A stretch of 64,000 nt of DNA from Oikopleura dioica (taxonomy: Eukaryota > Chordata > Appendicularia > Copelata > Oikopleuridae), in the NCBI GenBank assembly GCA_907165135.1, contig OU015568.1, forward strand, positions 6,642,501 to 6,706,500, written 5' to 3'. The translations under genes and the position numbers were made by a program. Of the stretch, positions 1 through 10,925 are shown one piece after another; within the stretch, counting starts at the first letter, position 1; the number at the start of each line of letters is the position of its first letter. The notes beneath the pieces are model-generated. The model searched no databases, was not told the DNA's origin, and was given only the letters and a program-made list of their open reading frames with translations.

Positions 1-575
1 CTGGCCGTAGAAAAGTCCAGCCAGCGACTCTTCAAAATGGACAACGGAAAACCGAGCCAGGAAGAACTCATTGATCCCAAATCGCTCGTCAACTGCGGCA
101 TCACCGGCACTGCTACTACTGCTTATCGGTTAGTTTTGAAATCAAGGGCCATAAAATGAAGTTTCTTCCCATCTTTCTGTAGTTTTCCGTGCACTCTAAA
201 GGCATTTATAGTAAAAAAAATAACAGTCATGGAATCATACGAAAAGATAGTGACAAATTTCTGAACCCCTTAAGGGATAATATTCTCAACCAAATTCAAG
301 GCTCAAGGAAACCTAAGTCAGGGTTTGACAGATGACCTGGATTGTTCAGAGCGTCTTTCAGACCCTGACTCGGGTTTTTAACACAGGTTTCTCCGCCCAG
401 AATCAGGCCTTATTTGAAGAGTCCCAGTTTTAAACCACTTTTCAGCCCGTTCGAAATTTGCCTCTCCCCCGACTTCGGAAACGGCTTTGAAGAAGCGGAA
501 GTGTGTCCTTACTCCTCGCCGCCTGATCTGCCCGGCGTTTTCATCCCCGACAAGACCGAATCCAAAGAAAACTGA
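1..575 (+). CDS. 3' end of an unrecognised protein gene (partial, two exons seen)
   Basis: Exon 1..128 is open from the window edge in frame 1 and ends at a GTTAGT donor in phase 2. The next exon, 446..575, follows a TTTTCAG acceptor, completes an Arg codon and ends at TGA 573-575. The joined tail is about 85 residues, polar and Pro/Asp-rich, with no membrane segment. The intron 129..445 holds a degenerate copy of the foldback repeat that is common later in the window. No family was recognised. The splice phases fit, so the gene is probably real, but its 5' part is outside the window. Confidence 0.6.
298..390. repeat. Degenerate short copy of the GC-foldback MITE
   Basis: The arms AACCTAAGTCAGGGT and ACCCTGACTCGGGTT face each other, followed by AACACAGGTT. 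The inner GCCGC hairpins are lost. It lies inside an intron. Confidence 0.55.
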
Positions 576-827
576 TGAGAAAGAACCAACTTCCTTCAAT
601 TATTATTATTCGAAATTCGAATCGTTCATTTAGAATTAGGATTTGCGTATATTCTTATTCACCCTCCTTTTTTATATATTTTTCCTCGAAAAAACTCACG
701 ATTCCCTGGATTCTTACATGTATTTTTTTTGTTCAACAGTTACAGTTACTTTTTTTCGGACCTTCACAAAACAACAACAATCCTTTTTTTCTTCGGAATC
801 AAGAGTTTTAACCAGCAGCTTTAGAAG

Positions 828-1813
828 ATGTCAGCCACACTCGCTCCTTATTTAAAAGCTGTTCGATCGAGTCTTACTGCCTCTATGTGCATTCAAAATT
901 TCGACTCTCAGGTACTATTTTCTTAGAAGAAGAAAAATATAAGGATAACTTAATTATCAGCAAATTGCCCAAAAAATTTGGACAAACCTTGAGGATAGTC
1001 CCTAAATTGTCGACTTCGGATGGTCACGTACACACTGATCATACGTGATCATCCAAAATGGACAATTTAGGGGCGTTCATCGAAGATTTATCCGAACTTT
1101 TGGAACGATAATCGAAATTTTAGTTCGGCCCCTAAGTTGAAAGTTTAAACCTGAGATAGCAATAGAAGAAAAAAGCGGTCTTATCATCGACCTTCTTACC
1201 TAGTTCTTGACATTTTCCGTTCAGCTCGTTGAGCGATACAACAAGCCAGAAGTTGAAATATCAAGCGGCAAAGAAATTGAGCTGACTCCTCTTGTTATCG
1301 GTATAAATTTAATAATATTTATAATTTCGTGGCTATACAAGCTCCAACTCACTTCCCCACACCAAATTGAAATCCATTTACAGCGCGAAATGAAAAAGAG
1401 AAAGTCCTCATCGAATCTTCTTTCAATTCCATCCGCGTTTCTATCATGATCAAGCAGGCAGATGAGCTAGAAGAAATCCTAGGTAGATTACATGTACATA
1501 GAATCAGGGATGATATGATCTTTAGTGAACAAATTCAGCAGAATTTTGATGCAGCGAGCAGAGAAATTCGCGATTATGAGAAGAAAACCCGTCCCTGGTT
1601 ACACTATTTCCTTCTTGATCACCAATATCCATACTGAAGGTTGCTAGAGTCATCAGAATGTCCCTAAAATATTCTTCAGACATGTACAAAAACAAACTAG
1701 TGGACTTCATCATCCAATTCATGGAAGAAGTGGACAAAGAAGTGTCCGATTTGAAGCTCGCCGTCAACGCGAGAGCCCGAATTTGCGCCGCCGAGTTCCT
1801 CAAAAACTTCTGA
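828..1813 (+). CDS. ARPC4: Actin-related protein 2/3 complex subunit 4 (ARPC4, p20-ARC)
   Basis: Subunit of the Arp2/3 complex, which nucleates branched actin filaments in the cytoplasm; ARPC4 forms the structural core with ARPC2. Exons 828..911, 1225..1300, 1384..1482, 1526..1639 and 1680..1813 join in phase to 168 codons plus TGA, which is exactly the human length. Recognisable segments are the N-terminal [16 protein letters not shown], then [36 protein letters not shown] and the C-terminal [15 protein letters not shown]. All introns are GT-AG; the third is 43 nt. The start is chosen by homology and by the acceptor CTTTAG three bases before the ATG, which could accept a spliced leader. The ALAS gene follows 285 bp downstream on the same strand. 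Confidence 0.97.
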
Positions 1814-2098
1814 GCAAAAAGAAAGACCAAGAAACTAAAAACATGCAACTTTCCTGAAATCATGATTCGCCAAGAGCTTCAACCTAAATCATCAGTATCC
1901 AGAATACAACTTTGAAAAGAAGCAACTTATCACATTTTTTGTGTGCCCAATTATATTTTTTTGTGAATGCGCTCTGTTTTTCAACACTTTCCTATTGTTT
2001 TATTTCTTCTTATTTCCTTCTCAATTCCAACTTCAACAATCAAAACTACTCAAAACAGCCGAAAACTAAACATTTTTCAGGGTTTAGGAATCGGCCGG

Positions 2099-4044
2099 AT
2101 GAAGTGTCCCTTCGTTAGTAGTGTGTCCACCGGATTGTTCAAAAGAAGCAACATCACTCTCGCTTCCGCACTCAACCACTGTCCCTTTATCAGGTATTCC
2201 AGCTATCCTCTTTCCCCTGATCTTAATCCATCTTTAGACAGCAGCGATCACTGAGAATTACCCCCGAAAACACCCTTTCCTCAAAAACCCAATCGGCTAA
2301 AAGAGAGACGGGAGAAAAGAACTGTCCCTACATTCACGGACAGACAGTAGAACGGCCCCGATGTCCTGTTACCAATATCGAAACCGCAGATGTGCCCAAA
2401 TCCGATGTCTTGCAAAATATTTACCAGGAGACACCGGGAAGTATACGAAAGAATCCCGTGCCTGGTAAGACCCTTGATTGATGTTCTGATTGTTTTATCG
2501 AATTTAGGGAAGATACCGGAAGTTTGGGCAGAATCGATGCATCTCCAGCTGCAGAAAAAGAAAGATGACGGAACTTATCGCAATTTAATGACTTTAAACA
2601 AAAGTAAGTGACTGTAAGAAAAGACGGTATTCAAATAACTGTTTTAAGGCACCCAAAGAGCGCCTTTGCTAGACAAGATCGACTCTAAGGTGGTTTACCC
2701 TCTCGTTCGCGAAAGCTACTGCTCCAACGACTACCTCAATATGAGTTCTCATCCAACCGTAATCAAGGCAGCTGTGCAAGCATCTGAGAAGCACGGAACT
2801 GGCGCCGGCGGCACTCGTAACATTTCTGGAACATCAGAGTTAACTGTCGCTTTGGAGAGGGAGATTTCTTCGTGGCATCAGTCAGAAGATGCCTTGATTT
2901 TTAACGGCTGCTATCCAGCGAATGACGCGACGCTTTCTACCCTCCTGGGCAGACGCTTTCCAGGAGCGCAGTGCTTTTCCGACGCTGGAAATCATGCCTC
3001 GATGATTCAGGAAGGATTTACAAGCCCCTCTTGATCCATCTGAGATGGGCTTCTCCCAGTCTTACACTCAGCTGTGTCGTAGTTTGATTCTCCTCCTTGT
3101 TTCCCCAAGTTTTGACTTTGTTAATAAAATCCAGTAAAGGGCATGTTACGCGGGAAGCGAGAGCAAGCCGATCCTTCCAACCGCCTCTTTACCTTCCGAC
3201 ACGATTCGCCTGAGCACTTGGAGAAGCTCCTCCGCGAAGAATACCTCAAGGATCCCTATCTTCCCCGAATCGTCGCTTTTGAATCTGTTCACTCGATGGG
3301 CGGAAACATCCAGCGCATTTCGGAACTCGCTGATGTTGCTCATCAATATGGAGCGCTAACTTTTTGCGATGAGGTTCACGCTGTTGGCCTGTATGGGCAT
3401 ACTGGTGCTGGTATCGCGGAAGTCGAGCGAGTGAGGAATAAAATTGACATCATTTCCGGAACGCTTGGAAAGGGCGTCGGCGGATTTGGAGGTTACATCA
3501 CTGGACCTGCTTTGCTTATTGACCAAATTCGGCAACACGCACCAGGTAAAAGTTCAAAAAAGGCTGCACATTTTCAACTCTTTTAGGCTTCATTTTCACG
3601 ACTGCGATGCCTCCACCTGTCCTTGCTTCAAACATCGCCTCCATTCGCATCCTGAAGGGTCCGGAAGGACGGCAGCTTCGGGAACAACACTGGGAGGCGG
3701 TGAACGCACTGCGAGATGAACTGGACGACTTAGGGATCGAGTACAAGAAGCCCTCTCGTGCGAGCCACATCACGGCTGTTGAACTCGGCTCGACCTGGCT
3801 AGCTGATCAGGTCATGGAAGAACTGGATAACCGAGGGTTCTACGTTCAAGGTAAAAAATGAATCAATCTTGCATCCTTCCTAACAAAACGTGTCTCAGCT
3901 ATCAAGAGCCCAACAGTTCCCATGGGCGAGGAGATGCTCCGACTGACCTGCTCCCCTCGCCACCTGCGCAACAAGCAGATCATCCCCCGATTTGCATCCG
4001 AGCTTTTCAGCACCATCAATGCCTATCAACAAGTTGCTAACTAA
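2099..4044 (+). CDS. ALAS1: 5-aminolevulinate synthase, mitochondrial
   Basis: PLP enzyme that condenses glycine and succinyl-CoA to 5-aminolevulinate, the first step of haem synthesis in the mitochondrial matrix. Exons 2099..2193, 2238..2464, 2508..2603, 2649..3010, 3140..3545, 3587..3850 and 3899..4044 give 531 codons plus TAA. The catalytic core is clear: [46 protein letters not shown] and the PLP-lysine site IISGTLGKG. The N-terminal 130 residues are presequence-like and contain four Cys-Pro pairs (KCPF, HCPF, NCPY, RCPV), typical of haem regulatory motifs. The start is the first ATG after a TTTTTCAG acceptor. The intron after the SMIQ codon run, 3011..3139, begins with GA and not GT. Whether this is the ALAS1 or ALAS2 type cannot be told; tunicates are expected to have one gene. 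Confidence 0.95.
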
Positions 4045-4445
4045 CTCCAGCTTCTATCGAAGACATAGCATATGCTTCAGTTGAAATTGATTCTTTCTCT
4101 TCTTTATTTCTAGCCTTCAAAAAGCTTACTTAGTCTTTCAAACCTTATTTATTATCCAACCTCGGTGTCCAAAATCCTGGTGATCCACTTTTGAACCGCT
4201 ACTACTACCGGAACGAGTTGTTGTTGAGTCAAGTCGAGTCCCGCAGCCTGGTGTGGCCAGCGTGTTTTTTCAGTTTTCCTCTCTTTTTATAATAAAATTA
4301 ATTCAAATCAAGTTCCTATTTATTCCTCTTTTCTTCAATCAAGAAAGTAAAAAAGCATCAATCAAAGCACTAATTCTAATTCCAATAATTCAAAAAATAC
4401 ATTCTCAAAAACGACTTTTTCAGGAAGATATTTTTTCAGACAACG

Positions 4446-6188
4446 ATGACGGTACCAAGTGATGATTCTGGAGGCACGGAGCTGCCGGGCAACCGCGTGC
4501 CAATTTATTACTTTGATCCTGTTGTTGGCGCGTTTCATTATGGACCGAGGCATCCGATGAAGCCGCATAGAATTCACATCACCCACTCGTTAGTTCTCAG
4601 TTATCGGCTGCAAAATCACATGCATCTGTACAAACCGAAGTTGGCGACGAAATATGACATGTGTACTTTTCACACAGAAGGAACGGTTGATGAGTCTTCC
4701 TTGATTTCAAAAAGCCTTTTTTGACAAAAAATCAACCTCCATAAGAATACATCGATTTCCTGAGCAAAGTAACGAATGACAACTGTAGCCAATTTAGCCA
4801 AGGTATTCGTCAAAATAAAGATAGAGGGATAAAAAGTATTAAATTAAGAACTGAAGCAATTTTCCGTCGGAAGCCCAAATGGCGATTCTCCTGTTTTCGG
4901 AGGCATGTACGAGTTTTGCCAGAGATTTTGCGGCGGAAGTTTGACCGCAGCCCAGCACATGAATCAAGGTCTTTCTGATGTGACAATCAACTGGGCGGGT
5001 GGACTTCATCATGCGAAAAAATCAGAAGCGAGTGGTTTTTGCTACGTGAATGATATTTGCGTCGCTATTCTCGAACTTCTCAAGTATCATCCAAGGTATT
5101 TTCAATAACCTCATTTTTTTCTTCAATCTCTTGTCAGAGTAATGTATCTCGATATTGATGTTCATCACGGCGATGGAGTTCAAGAAGCGTTTTACCTGAC
5201 AGATCGAGTGATGACCGTCTCGTTTCACAAATACGGTCGTGATTTCTTCCCGGGGACGGGGGACATGTACGAAATCGGCGAGCAGCAGGGAAAGTACTAT
5301 TCAGTCAACGTCCCGCTTCGGGTAATTTTTTGTCTTCCTTTTCAACTTCAAAAGATGGCTTTAGGATGGAATCAACGACGAAACCTACCACGATGTGTAC
5401 AAGCCGATAATGGACGGAATAATCAAGTACTACCGGCCCACAGCTCTGGTTATGCAATGTGGCGCAGATTCGCTCGGGATGGATCGTCTTGGAGTCTTCA
5501 ACCTGTCCATCGGTGGCCATGGAGAAGCAGTCAATCATATGAAAAGGTTTGGTTCTTTAGGTGAGTATAAAACTCACCTGTTGTTTCAGCTACGGAATTC
5601 CCATCATGTACCTTGGAGGCGGAGGCTACACTCTCCGAAATGTAGCGCGCTGCTGGGCCTACGAAACCTCCATCATCGCCGGTCGTCGGGTTGGCAACGA
5701 TATTCCCTACAACGACTACCACGAATTCTTCATGCCTGATTACAAGCTTCAGCCCACGATCACTTCCAACAAGGTATCTTTGATCAGCAATCTTTCAAAT
5801 TATCTCAACCTCTTGTAGCCGGATAATTTGAACAAGAAAGAGTACATTGAGTACATAAAAGAATCAACACTGCAAAATCTGAAACGACTACCTTTCGCTC
5901 CTTCTGTTCAAATGCACGATGTTCCGCCAGATCTCTACTACTACGATGACTTTGAAGACCGTGAGTAGCCCAGTCCTGTTCCAAACCCGCTTCAAACTAC
6001 TGATATTTCTAGCTGATGACACGCACATGGACGAAAGCGGAGTAAACATAGGCCCAGGCCAGATGCAGCGAAGACCGCATTATCATGAGCATTACGATGA
6101 AAATGCACCCGATGTGGACAATAGTGACGAAATGCGGCGACACAAGACGATGGGGGAATGCTACAACGATCATCTCAAATCGCTCTGA
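4446..6188 (+). CDS. HDAC3: Class I histone deacetylase, HDAC3 type
   Basis: Zn-dependent lysine deacetylase, the catalytic subunit of NCoR/SMRT-type nuclear corepressors. Eight exons: 4446..4680, 4746..4802, 4849..5095, 5138..5321, 5365..5546, 5590..5773, 5819..5960 and 6013..6188, giving 468 codons plus TGA. The active site is intact: [19 protein letters not shown], the DIDVHHGDG metal-binding run, [16 protein letters not shown] and [44 protein letters not shown] and [13 protein letters not shown] are closer to HDAC3 than to HDAC1/2. The C-terminal tail (about residues 410-468) is His/Asp-rich and lineage-specific. The first intron, 4681..4745, has GA-AG ends; the others are GT-AG, one of them 46 nt. 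A TTTTTTCAG acceptor lies six bases before the ATG. Confidence 0.96.
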
Positions 6189-6374
6189 TTGAATGAATTA
6201 AGAACACTTCATGCTGCCATTCCTACTTGATTTTTACTGCTGCCCTGTGTCGTTCCACTGCCCAAAATAACAATATTCAAAGTAGAAATTTCGAATAAAA
6301 CGGTGAAAATTCAAATTTTATCGACTTCCGGGAACTCGAATTTATAATGCAGCATTTTGCGAGCCCCATCAGTT

Positions 6375-6448
6375 GTCTCTATGGCGCAATTGGTTAGCGC
6401 GTTCGACTGTTAATCGAGAGGTTGCTGGTTCGATCCCAGCTAGGGACG
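6375..6448 (+). tRNA. tRNA-Asn (GTT anticodon)
   Basis: A full cloverleaf can be drawn: acceptor arms GTCTCTA and TAGGGAC (one G-U pair), D-loop TTGGTTAGCGC, anticodon loop CTGTTAA, T-arm GGTTCGATCCC, discriminator G. There is no intron. A run of T (CTTCTTTTTC) right after the gene can serve as a Pol III terminator. It lies 187 bp downstream of the HDAC3 stop. Confidence 0.95.
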
Positions 6449-6509
6449 CTTCTTTTTCATCCTTTTTGCAAAGTTTATTTACAGTAAGCGCAGTTTCACA
6501 AGAAGGTGT

Positions 6510-8014
6510 CTAGCCATTGTAGTAGCCCCCGTTGTACGCGCCATTGTTAGCGGGGTAGTTGGAGTAGGAGGCAACAGTATGAGCATCTGTCGAGTTCCAC
6601 TCTTGAGTCGTGTCTGGCTCGTTTTGGAACCAGTCGAAGTTGCATTTCGAAGTTCCACAGCATTGCCTGCAAGTAGAATGATTCCATTGCAGCAGAGCAG
6701 GCCATGTTGAATCTTCAGGGAAGCACTAGAAAATCAGAGTTGAAGTAGGAAGCGATTTGAACGTGGATTTACCTGAGGATGGTAGCCAAAATTGAACTTG
6801 TGCTCTGTCTGACAGCTCTGCATCTGCTTGCATCCCATCTGCACTTTTTCGATGTACCAATCTCTGTATCTATTCATTCTTCGGCTTCTGACAGTAATGT
6901 CGCACCCGATCGAGCCTCCATCGCACTGAACCATTCTCCCTCGATTTCGACAGTCATCAAAGGAGTTGGCGGACAAACACTCCCAGCATTCGAACGCTGG
7001 CGCACTGTAGGAGTTCTGGTAGTTGCCGTAGTTTTTCTGGTTTTTCTTCTTCTTTTGGTTCTTTTTTCGTCGCTTTCTTCGCTTTTTCTTCGTTGGTTTT
7101 CTCACTAAAACGAGATTTTATCGAGAAATCGTCAATTATCGAGCTTATTACTTCCAAGATCGTCGTAGTAAGAGTCATTTTCGTCGTAGTAGTATTCGTA
7201 GTAGTACTCGTACTCGTCGGACGCATCACCCAAGTCACCAAAATTGGGCTTTGGTGCGGCGAAAAGACCAGCTTTGAGGTTCGAAAGGTGCGCTGGAATT
7301 TGAAGCCCAGCTGGAAAACTGAACTTTTGAGGCTTCACTTGTTGCGCTGTCTCTTCTGTTGTGTAGACCAGAGCTGGCGTTGTCGGCCACTAGAAGGAGG
7401 GGATAATGGTTGAGCAAGGAATTATTATTACTGGAGTTGTCTCAGGGACGTATCGTTCTGTAGTCGTCGTTTCTTTGATCTTCCAGTCTTGAGGGTAGAA
7501 GTAGTAGTCGTCGTAATTCTGCGCCACGGAAGAAAATTCATCGAAAAATGTTGTCGTCGTTGGAGGAGCAGTCGTCGTTTTTATTTTCTGAAAAAGGTTC
7601 GATAGATGTTACCTCGGAAAATGAAAAGAGACCTTGGGCTTTGGAAGCTTATTTTTGTTCCTGTTTTTGTTCTGAAGAAATTTTAAGCTTGGGTTGGAAA
7701 AGTTGGTTCTATACCTTTTTCTTCTTCCCTCGTTCAAGTTCTTCTAGTGACAAAACTACTGGATCTGCAGCTTGTTTGAGGTTGATTTTCGGAGCTGGTT
7801 GGGCAGACTGGACTTTGTACTTTGGCGTGTAGTCGGATTCGATTAATTTGATGAAGGCTAGCGCGAAGTTTTTGACGAAAAATCTCGATTAACAATTTTC
7901 AAAGCGTTTTTTTGTTCGAAAAAATTTCAAAAACTTCTCTTCAAACTTTTCATCCGACCATCTGAAAGCCTGTGTTGATCCCAAACTCAGCGTCGCAGCT
8001 GAAAAAAGCTTCAT
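6510..8014 (-). CDS. Secreted protein with low-complexity region and C-terminal Ly6/three-finger-like domain
   Basis: Read on the minus strand, exons (high to low) are 7715..7857, 7633..7671, 7432..7587, 7152..7389, 6773..7104 and 6510..6725, all in phase, with 43-47 nt introns. The stop is at 6510-6512. The first exon is less certain: the ATG at 8012-8014 opens a hydrophobic stretch (MKLFSAATL...) that suits a signal peptide, probably spliced at a GTTTGG donor. The protein then runs through Lys-rich, Thr-rich and Tyr/Asp-rich segments (DEYEYYYEYYYDEN) and a very basic KKKRRKRRKKNQ stretch. The C-terminal 130 residues carry about ten Cys, starting CWECLSANSF and ending CRQCCGTSKCN; the CC..xxCN ending is the hallmark of Ly6/uPAR three-finger folds. 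The ligand is unknown. Assignment to Ly6 rests on Cys spacing only. Confidence 0.7.
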
Positions 8015-8195
8015 TTTTTTCTGAGTCTGAAGCATTTTGATCCCAACAACGTGTAATATCGAGTAAATGTTTGGAGCACTGGGCCTAAGAGAACGTCTAA
8101 ACCGATATTTGTTTCTTTCTAAAACTTTTCTTTGTTTTGATCTTCTGCAATTTATACCCGGAAAAAAGGGTTGAGGATCGTTCAAAGAAGGATTG

Positions 8196-8851
8196 ATGGA
8201 GCCCGGTTTTGTGGCTATCGATTCAGCACTCGAAAAAGCACTTGATCAAATCCCCCACAATGAGGATCTCAATCAGAACTTACGTAGTAGCCACTAGCTC
8301 TCGGAGCTTTTTTTTTCTTGGAAGCGATTTCAAATTATTTTCTTTTTGTTTTTCGCAAAATTAAATTTGCGAGCTCGCGTGATATTTTGTCAATGAAAGA
8401 GCTTCAAGTCAGCGATTTTGGATCCTCGGCTCATTAGAGTTGATGGCGAAACAAATATTCTGCCAATAACGTTTGTTACCTAATGACGTTACTTTCTTCA
8501 GCTAATCAAACTACCTGATGAAATTATTAAAGGTCACAATCATTTTACTTTAGTAACACCACCAGATCGAAAGTTTCTTGAGTACTCTGGAGGATGTCCT
8601 CAGGAAGTGGCGAACGGACGGTAAGATTAATGACGATAGAAAAGACGTCTGGACGCTTTTCCAGTGCTTGCCATATTTTATTCATGAAGCTCCTGAATCA
8701 TTCAGAATAGTCAAATTTCATGAGCTTCTTCCATATGTCCGGTAATACTACGAGTTCCGGAGTAAATGGCTTTTCCAGTGATTCACATACAGTAGTCGAA
8801 AGTTTCGACTCGAAACACAGATACCAAAAGGTAACTAAAAGAACGCCATAA
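8196..8851 (+). CDS. Unrecognised small multi-exon gene
   Basis: A phase-consistent model is 8196..8283, 8413..8474, 8502..8581, 8640..8741 and 8779..8851, giving about 134 residues. Segments such as ILDPRLIRVDGETN, KDVWTLFQCLPYFIHE and FRIVKFHELLPYV have ordinary coding composition. One intron in this model (8475..8501) is only 27 nt, which is suspiciously short, so an exon boundary may be wrong. No family was recognised and there is no signal peptide. The sequence just after the last exon (8850-9010) is similar to the minus strand at 15.69-15.85 kb, so the gene may extend or may sit next to a repeat. Confidence 0.4.
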
Positions 8852-9010
8852 AACCTCTGTAGCCTTTGTCAACTCCCTTTCCATTACGGATAAGTTTCGG
8901 ATAAAAAAGGAAGTTATCCCAGACAATTTTTGCGTCAAGCATGAAACCTTGTCTCAGACAAGTTGTCTGGCAATCGTCTGGAAGCTTGATTCTCATCCTT
9001 TCCTATTGAA
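8845..9010 (+). repeat. Diverged copy of the segment found inverted at 15.67-15.85 kb
   Basis: CATAAAACCTC, then CCCTTTCCATTA, CAGACNATTTTTGCGTCAA and CCTTGTCT..TTGTCTGG occur in the same order here and on the minus strand of 15670..15845. Both copies keep a partly open frame (PDNFCVKHETLS here, PDDFCVNYETLS there), suggesting a duplicated exon or a protein-coding repeat. Confidence 0.6.
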
Positions 9011-9283
9011 ATACTCAACTTCCAAGGTAGCTCAGCTAGTGTGAGTTTCCATGACTTGTCAGCCTTTATCCTAAATCAGCGGTACAAATCAGCGTCTATT
9101 TGATCCAAATTCTTCGCTTTTCCCCAAAAATCCCTAACCCTAACCCCTTCCCTTGTCCCTCTTATTGCCTCCTCAAATCGAAAAGTTTATTTTCGCTCCA
9201 AAAGAGTCGTTTGATTCCGTGGTGTTTCCAGTAATCCAGTTGGCGTTATGTTTCTTCTGTTTAGTTCATTAAAATGACAGAAG

Positions 9284-9526
9284 ATGATGCATTATCTATT
9301 TGATGTGATAATATATAAAAATATAAATGCCGAGGTGTTGTTGGGTAATTTTGATATCGCGCGCAGTGGTGCTGGAACTAGACTTGCTGGCGGTGGAGCT
9401 GGCCACGACGAGTTTACTAGACTGCGCCGCTACTCGGAAAATGGCGTGGGATCCCTAGCCACCAGTCAGAAGCAAATTCAGAGAGTCATTACGCAATACA
9501 GCCATATCTTATCACCCCTTCCATAA
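9284..9526 (+). other. Open frame of 80 codons, coding status doubtful
   Basis: The frame from ATG 9284 ends at TAA 9524-9526. The part after a GCGCAG acceptor-like site (about 9367 on) reads Gly/Arg-rich, then a polar helix-like stretch. It could be a terminal exon, but no partner exon or family was recognised. The flanks (8852-9283 and 9527-9667) show nothing else, apart from a short CCCTAACCCTAACCCC run near 9128. Confidence 0.2.
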
Positions 9527-9667
9527 ATCGGTCTTGACACGGCTGCTCCTTCCTCAGGTTAATCCAACAAAGAAGCTCAGGCCACGGACTTGAGTAATTC
9601 TCAACGATAAAGACCAGAAAACAAAACGAAAAAACCGTCTGTGAAAACTATCATCAAAATTCAGGGT

Positions 9668-9775
9668 TAAACCAATTTATTGAAGTGATTTTGTGGATCA
9701 GAGTTTTGATTGGCCGGTAGGCCAAATACAGCAATCTTATTGGTTATCCGAAATTCACTTCAATTAATTGGTTTA
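9668..9775. repeat. Short foldback element with ~30-bp terminal inverted repeats
   Basis: TAAACCAATTTATTGAAGTG on the left is matched by the reverse complement of CACTTCAATTAATTGGTTTA on the right, with continued pairing inward. The size, about 108 bp, is MITE-like. From 9776 to 10604 I see no gene. Confidence 0.7.
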
Positions 9776-10604
9776 GTCCATAATTCTGACCTTGTACTCT
9801 TCAGATCTCGAAATTAAGATTAAGGGGATACCCCCTTTAAAAAGGATATGCTCAAATTAAGGTGATAAAGCCGCGATTCTGTGAACTGAGCGGATCAACT
9901 GTCAACGATCTCAAGTTCCATTTTCGAACTTCTAAAAAGAAAGAAAGATTTTAAGAAATCTTATCCCTCAAAGAAACCATCTTGCAATCTTCCTACTAGC
10001 CCCTTTTTTACAGTAAATTATCGTGAGAGAGAACTCGATCCATTTCTTCATGCTTGGAAAAATTCCTCGCCCTGCAAAACAATCGTCAATCGACGTTTAT
10101 TTTGATTTTTGAGTTCAGTCCTTTCTTGGCCCACAAAAAGCGCGGGGAAGATTCACGCTCCGGTTAAAAAGTTGCATCTTCGAGAGGTACTCGTGCACCT
10201 GGCGCGCTACAAAGAGCGCGAATTTCTTTCTTTTTCTTTTTTTTTCTAAAATCTTCCGCAGATTGAAATCTGCCTTAGAACTCCTCCTATTGAACTCAAT
10301 AATGAAAGATCGACTATCCTACTGTATCTTTTACTGTACCTTCTTTTTCGTCAATTTGTTGTCGTCAATTTTTTGAAGGATTTGTTAGGCCCCTCTTTTG
10401 GCTAATCTCAGGAGAACACGAAAAGTTCCACATTGAAATTGACGCACTTTCCATCGCGAAAATAAATCATAAGCTATAAATTTAGGAGGCGAGTCCGCCA
10501 AAATTTACGTCATCGGAGGAGAGAAACTCCTCATTACTTTCCTTTCTACCTTCTTTTGCCGCTAGTAAAGACACTGATATCAGAGTTGCAAATTTGGCTT
10601 TATT

Positions 10605-10925
10605 TTCGCTGAGCTGAGCTGGCCTATTTCGGAGCTCACTGAGCTGAGCTGAGCTGAGCTGGCCATTTTCAGAGGTCATTGAGCTGAGCTGAGCTGAGCT
10701 GAGCAGACCTTTTTTAAGGTAGTTGAGCTGAGCTGAGCTAGGTGAGCTGATTTGAGCTATTTTTTACTGTTTTTTAGTAGTCAAATTGTATTAAAATCAT
10801 TGAGCTGAGCTGAGCTGAGTAATTATTGTCTGAGCTGAGCTGAGCTGAGCAGATAAATTCATTTTCGAAAATCAGTGAGCTGCAGTCGCTCAGCTCACTC
10901 AGCTCAGCAAATTTGCAACTCTGAC
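10605..10925. repeat. GAGCT pentamer repeat field
   Basis: Runs of GAGCTGAGCTGAGCT recur at least seven times, separated by 15-45 bp of AT-rich spacer. Towards 10885-10910 the orientation flips to AGCTCACTCAGCTCAGC, so the ends can pair. It is a degenerate satellite and not a gene. Confidence 0.8.

Noticed and set aside
9128-9147. Interstitial telomere repeat
   Set aside because: Only two to three CCCTAA units here and near 48417; too short to be meaningful.
10605-10925. Functional immunoglobulin switch region
   Set aside because: Only the pentamer is shared; no immunoglobulin genes are nearby and tunicates lack class switching.
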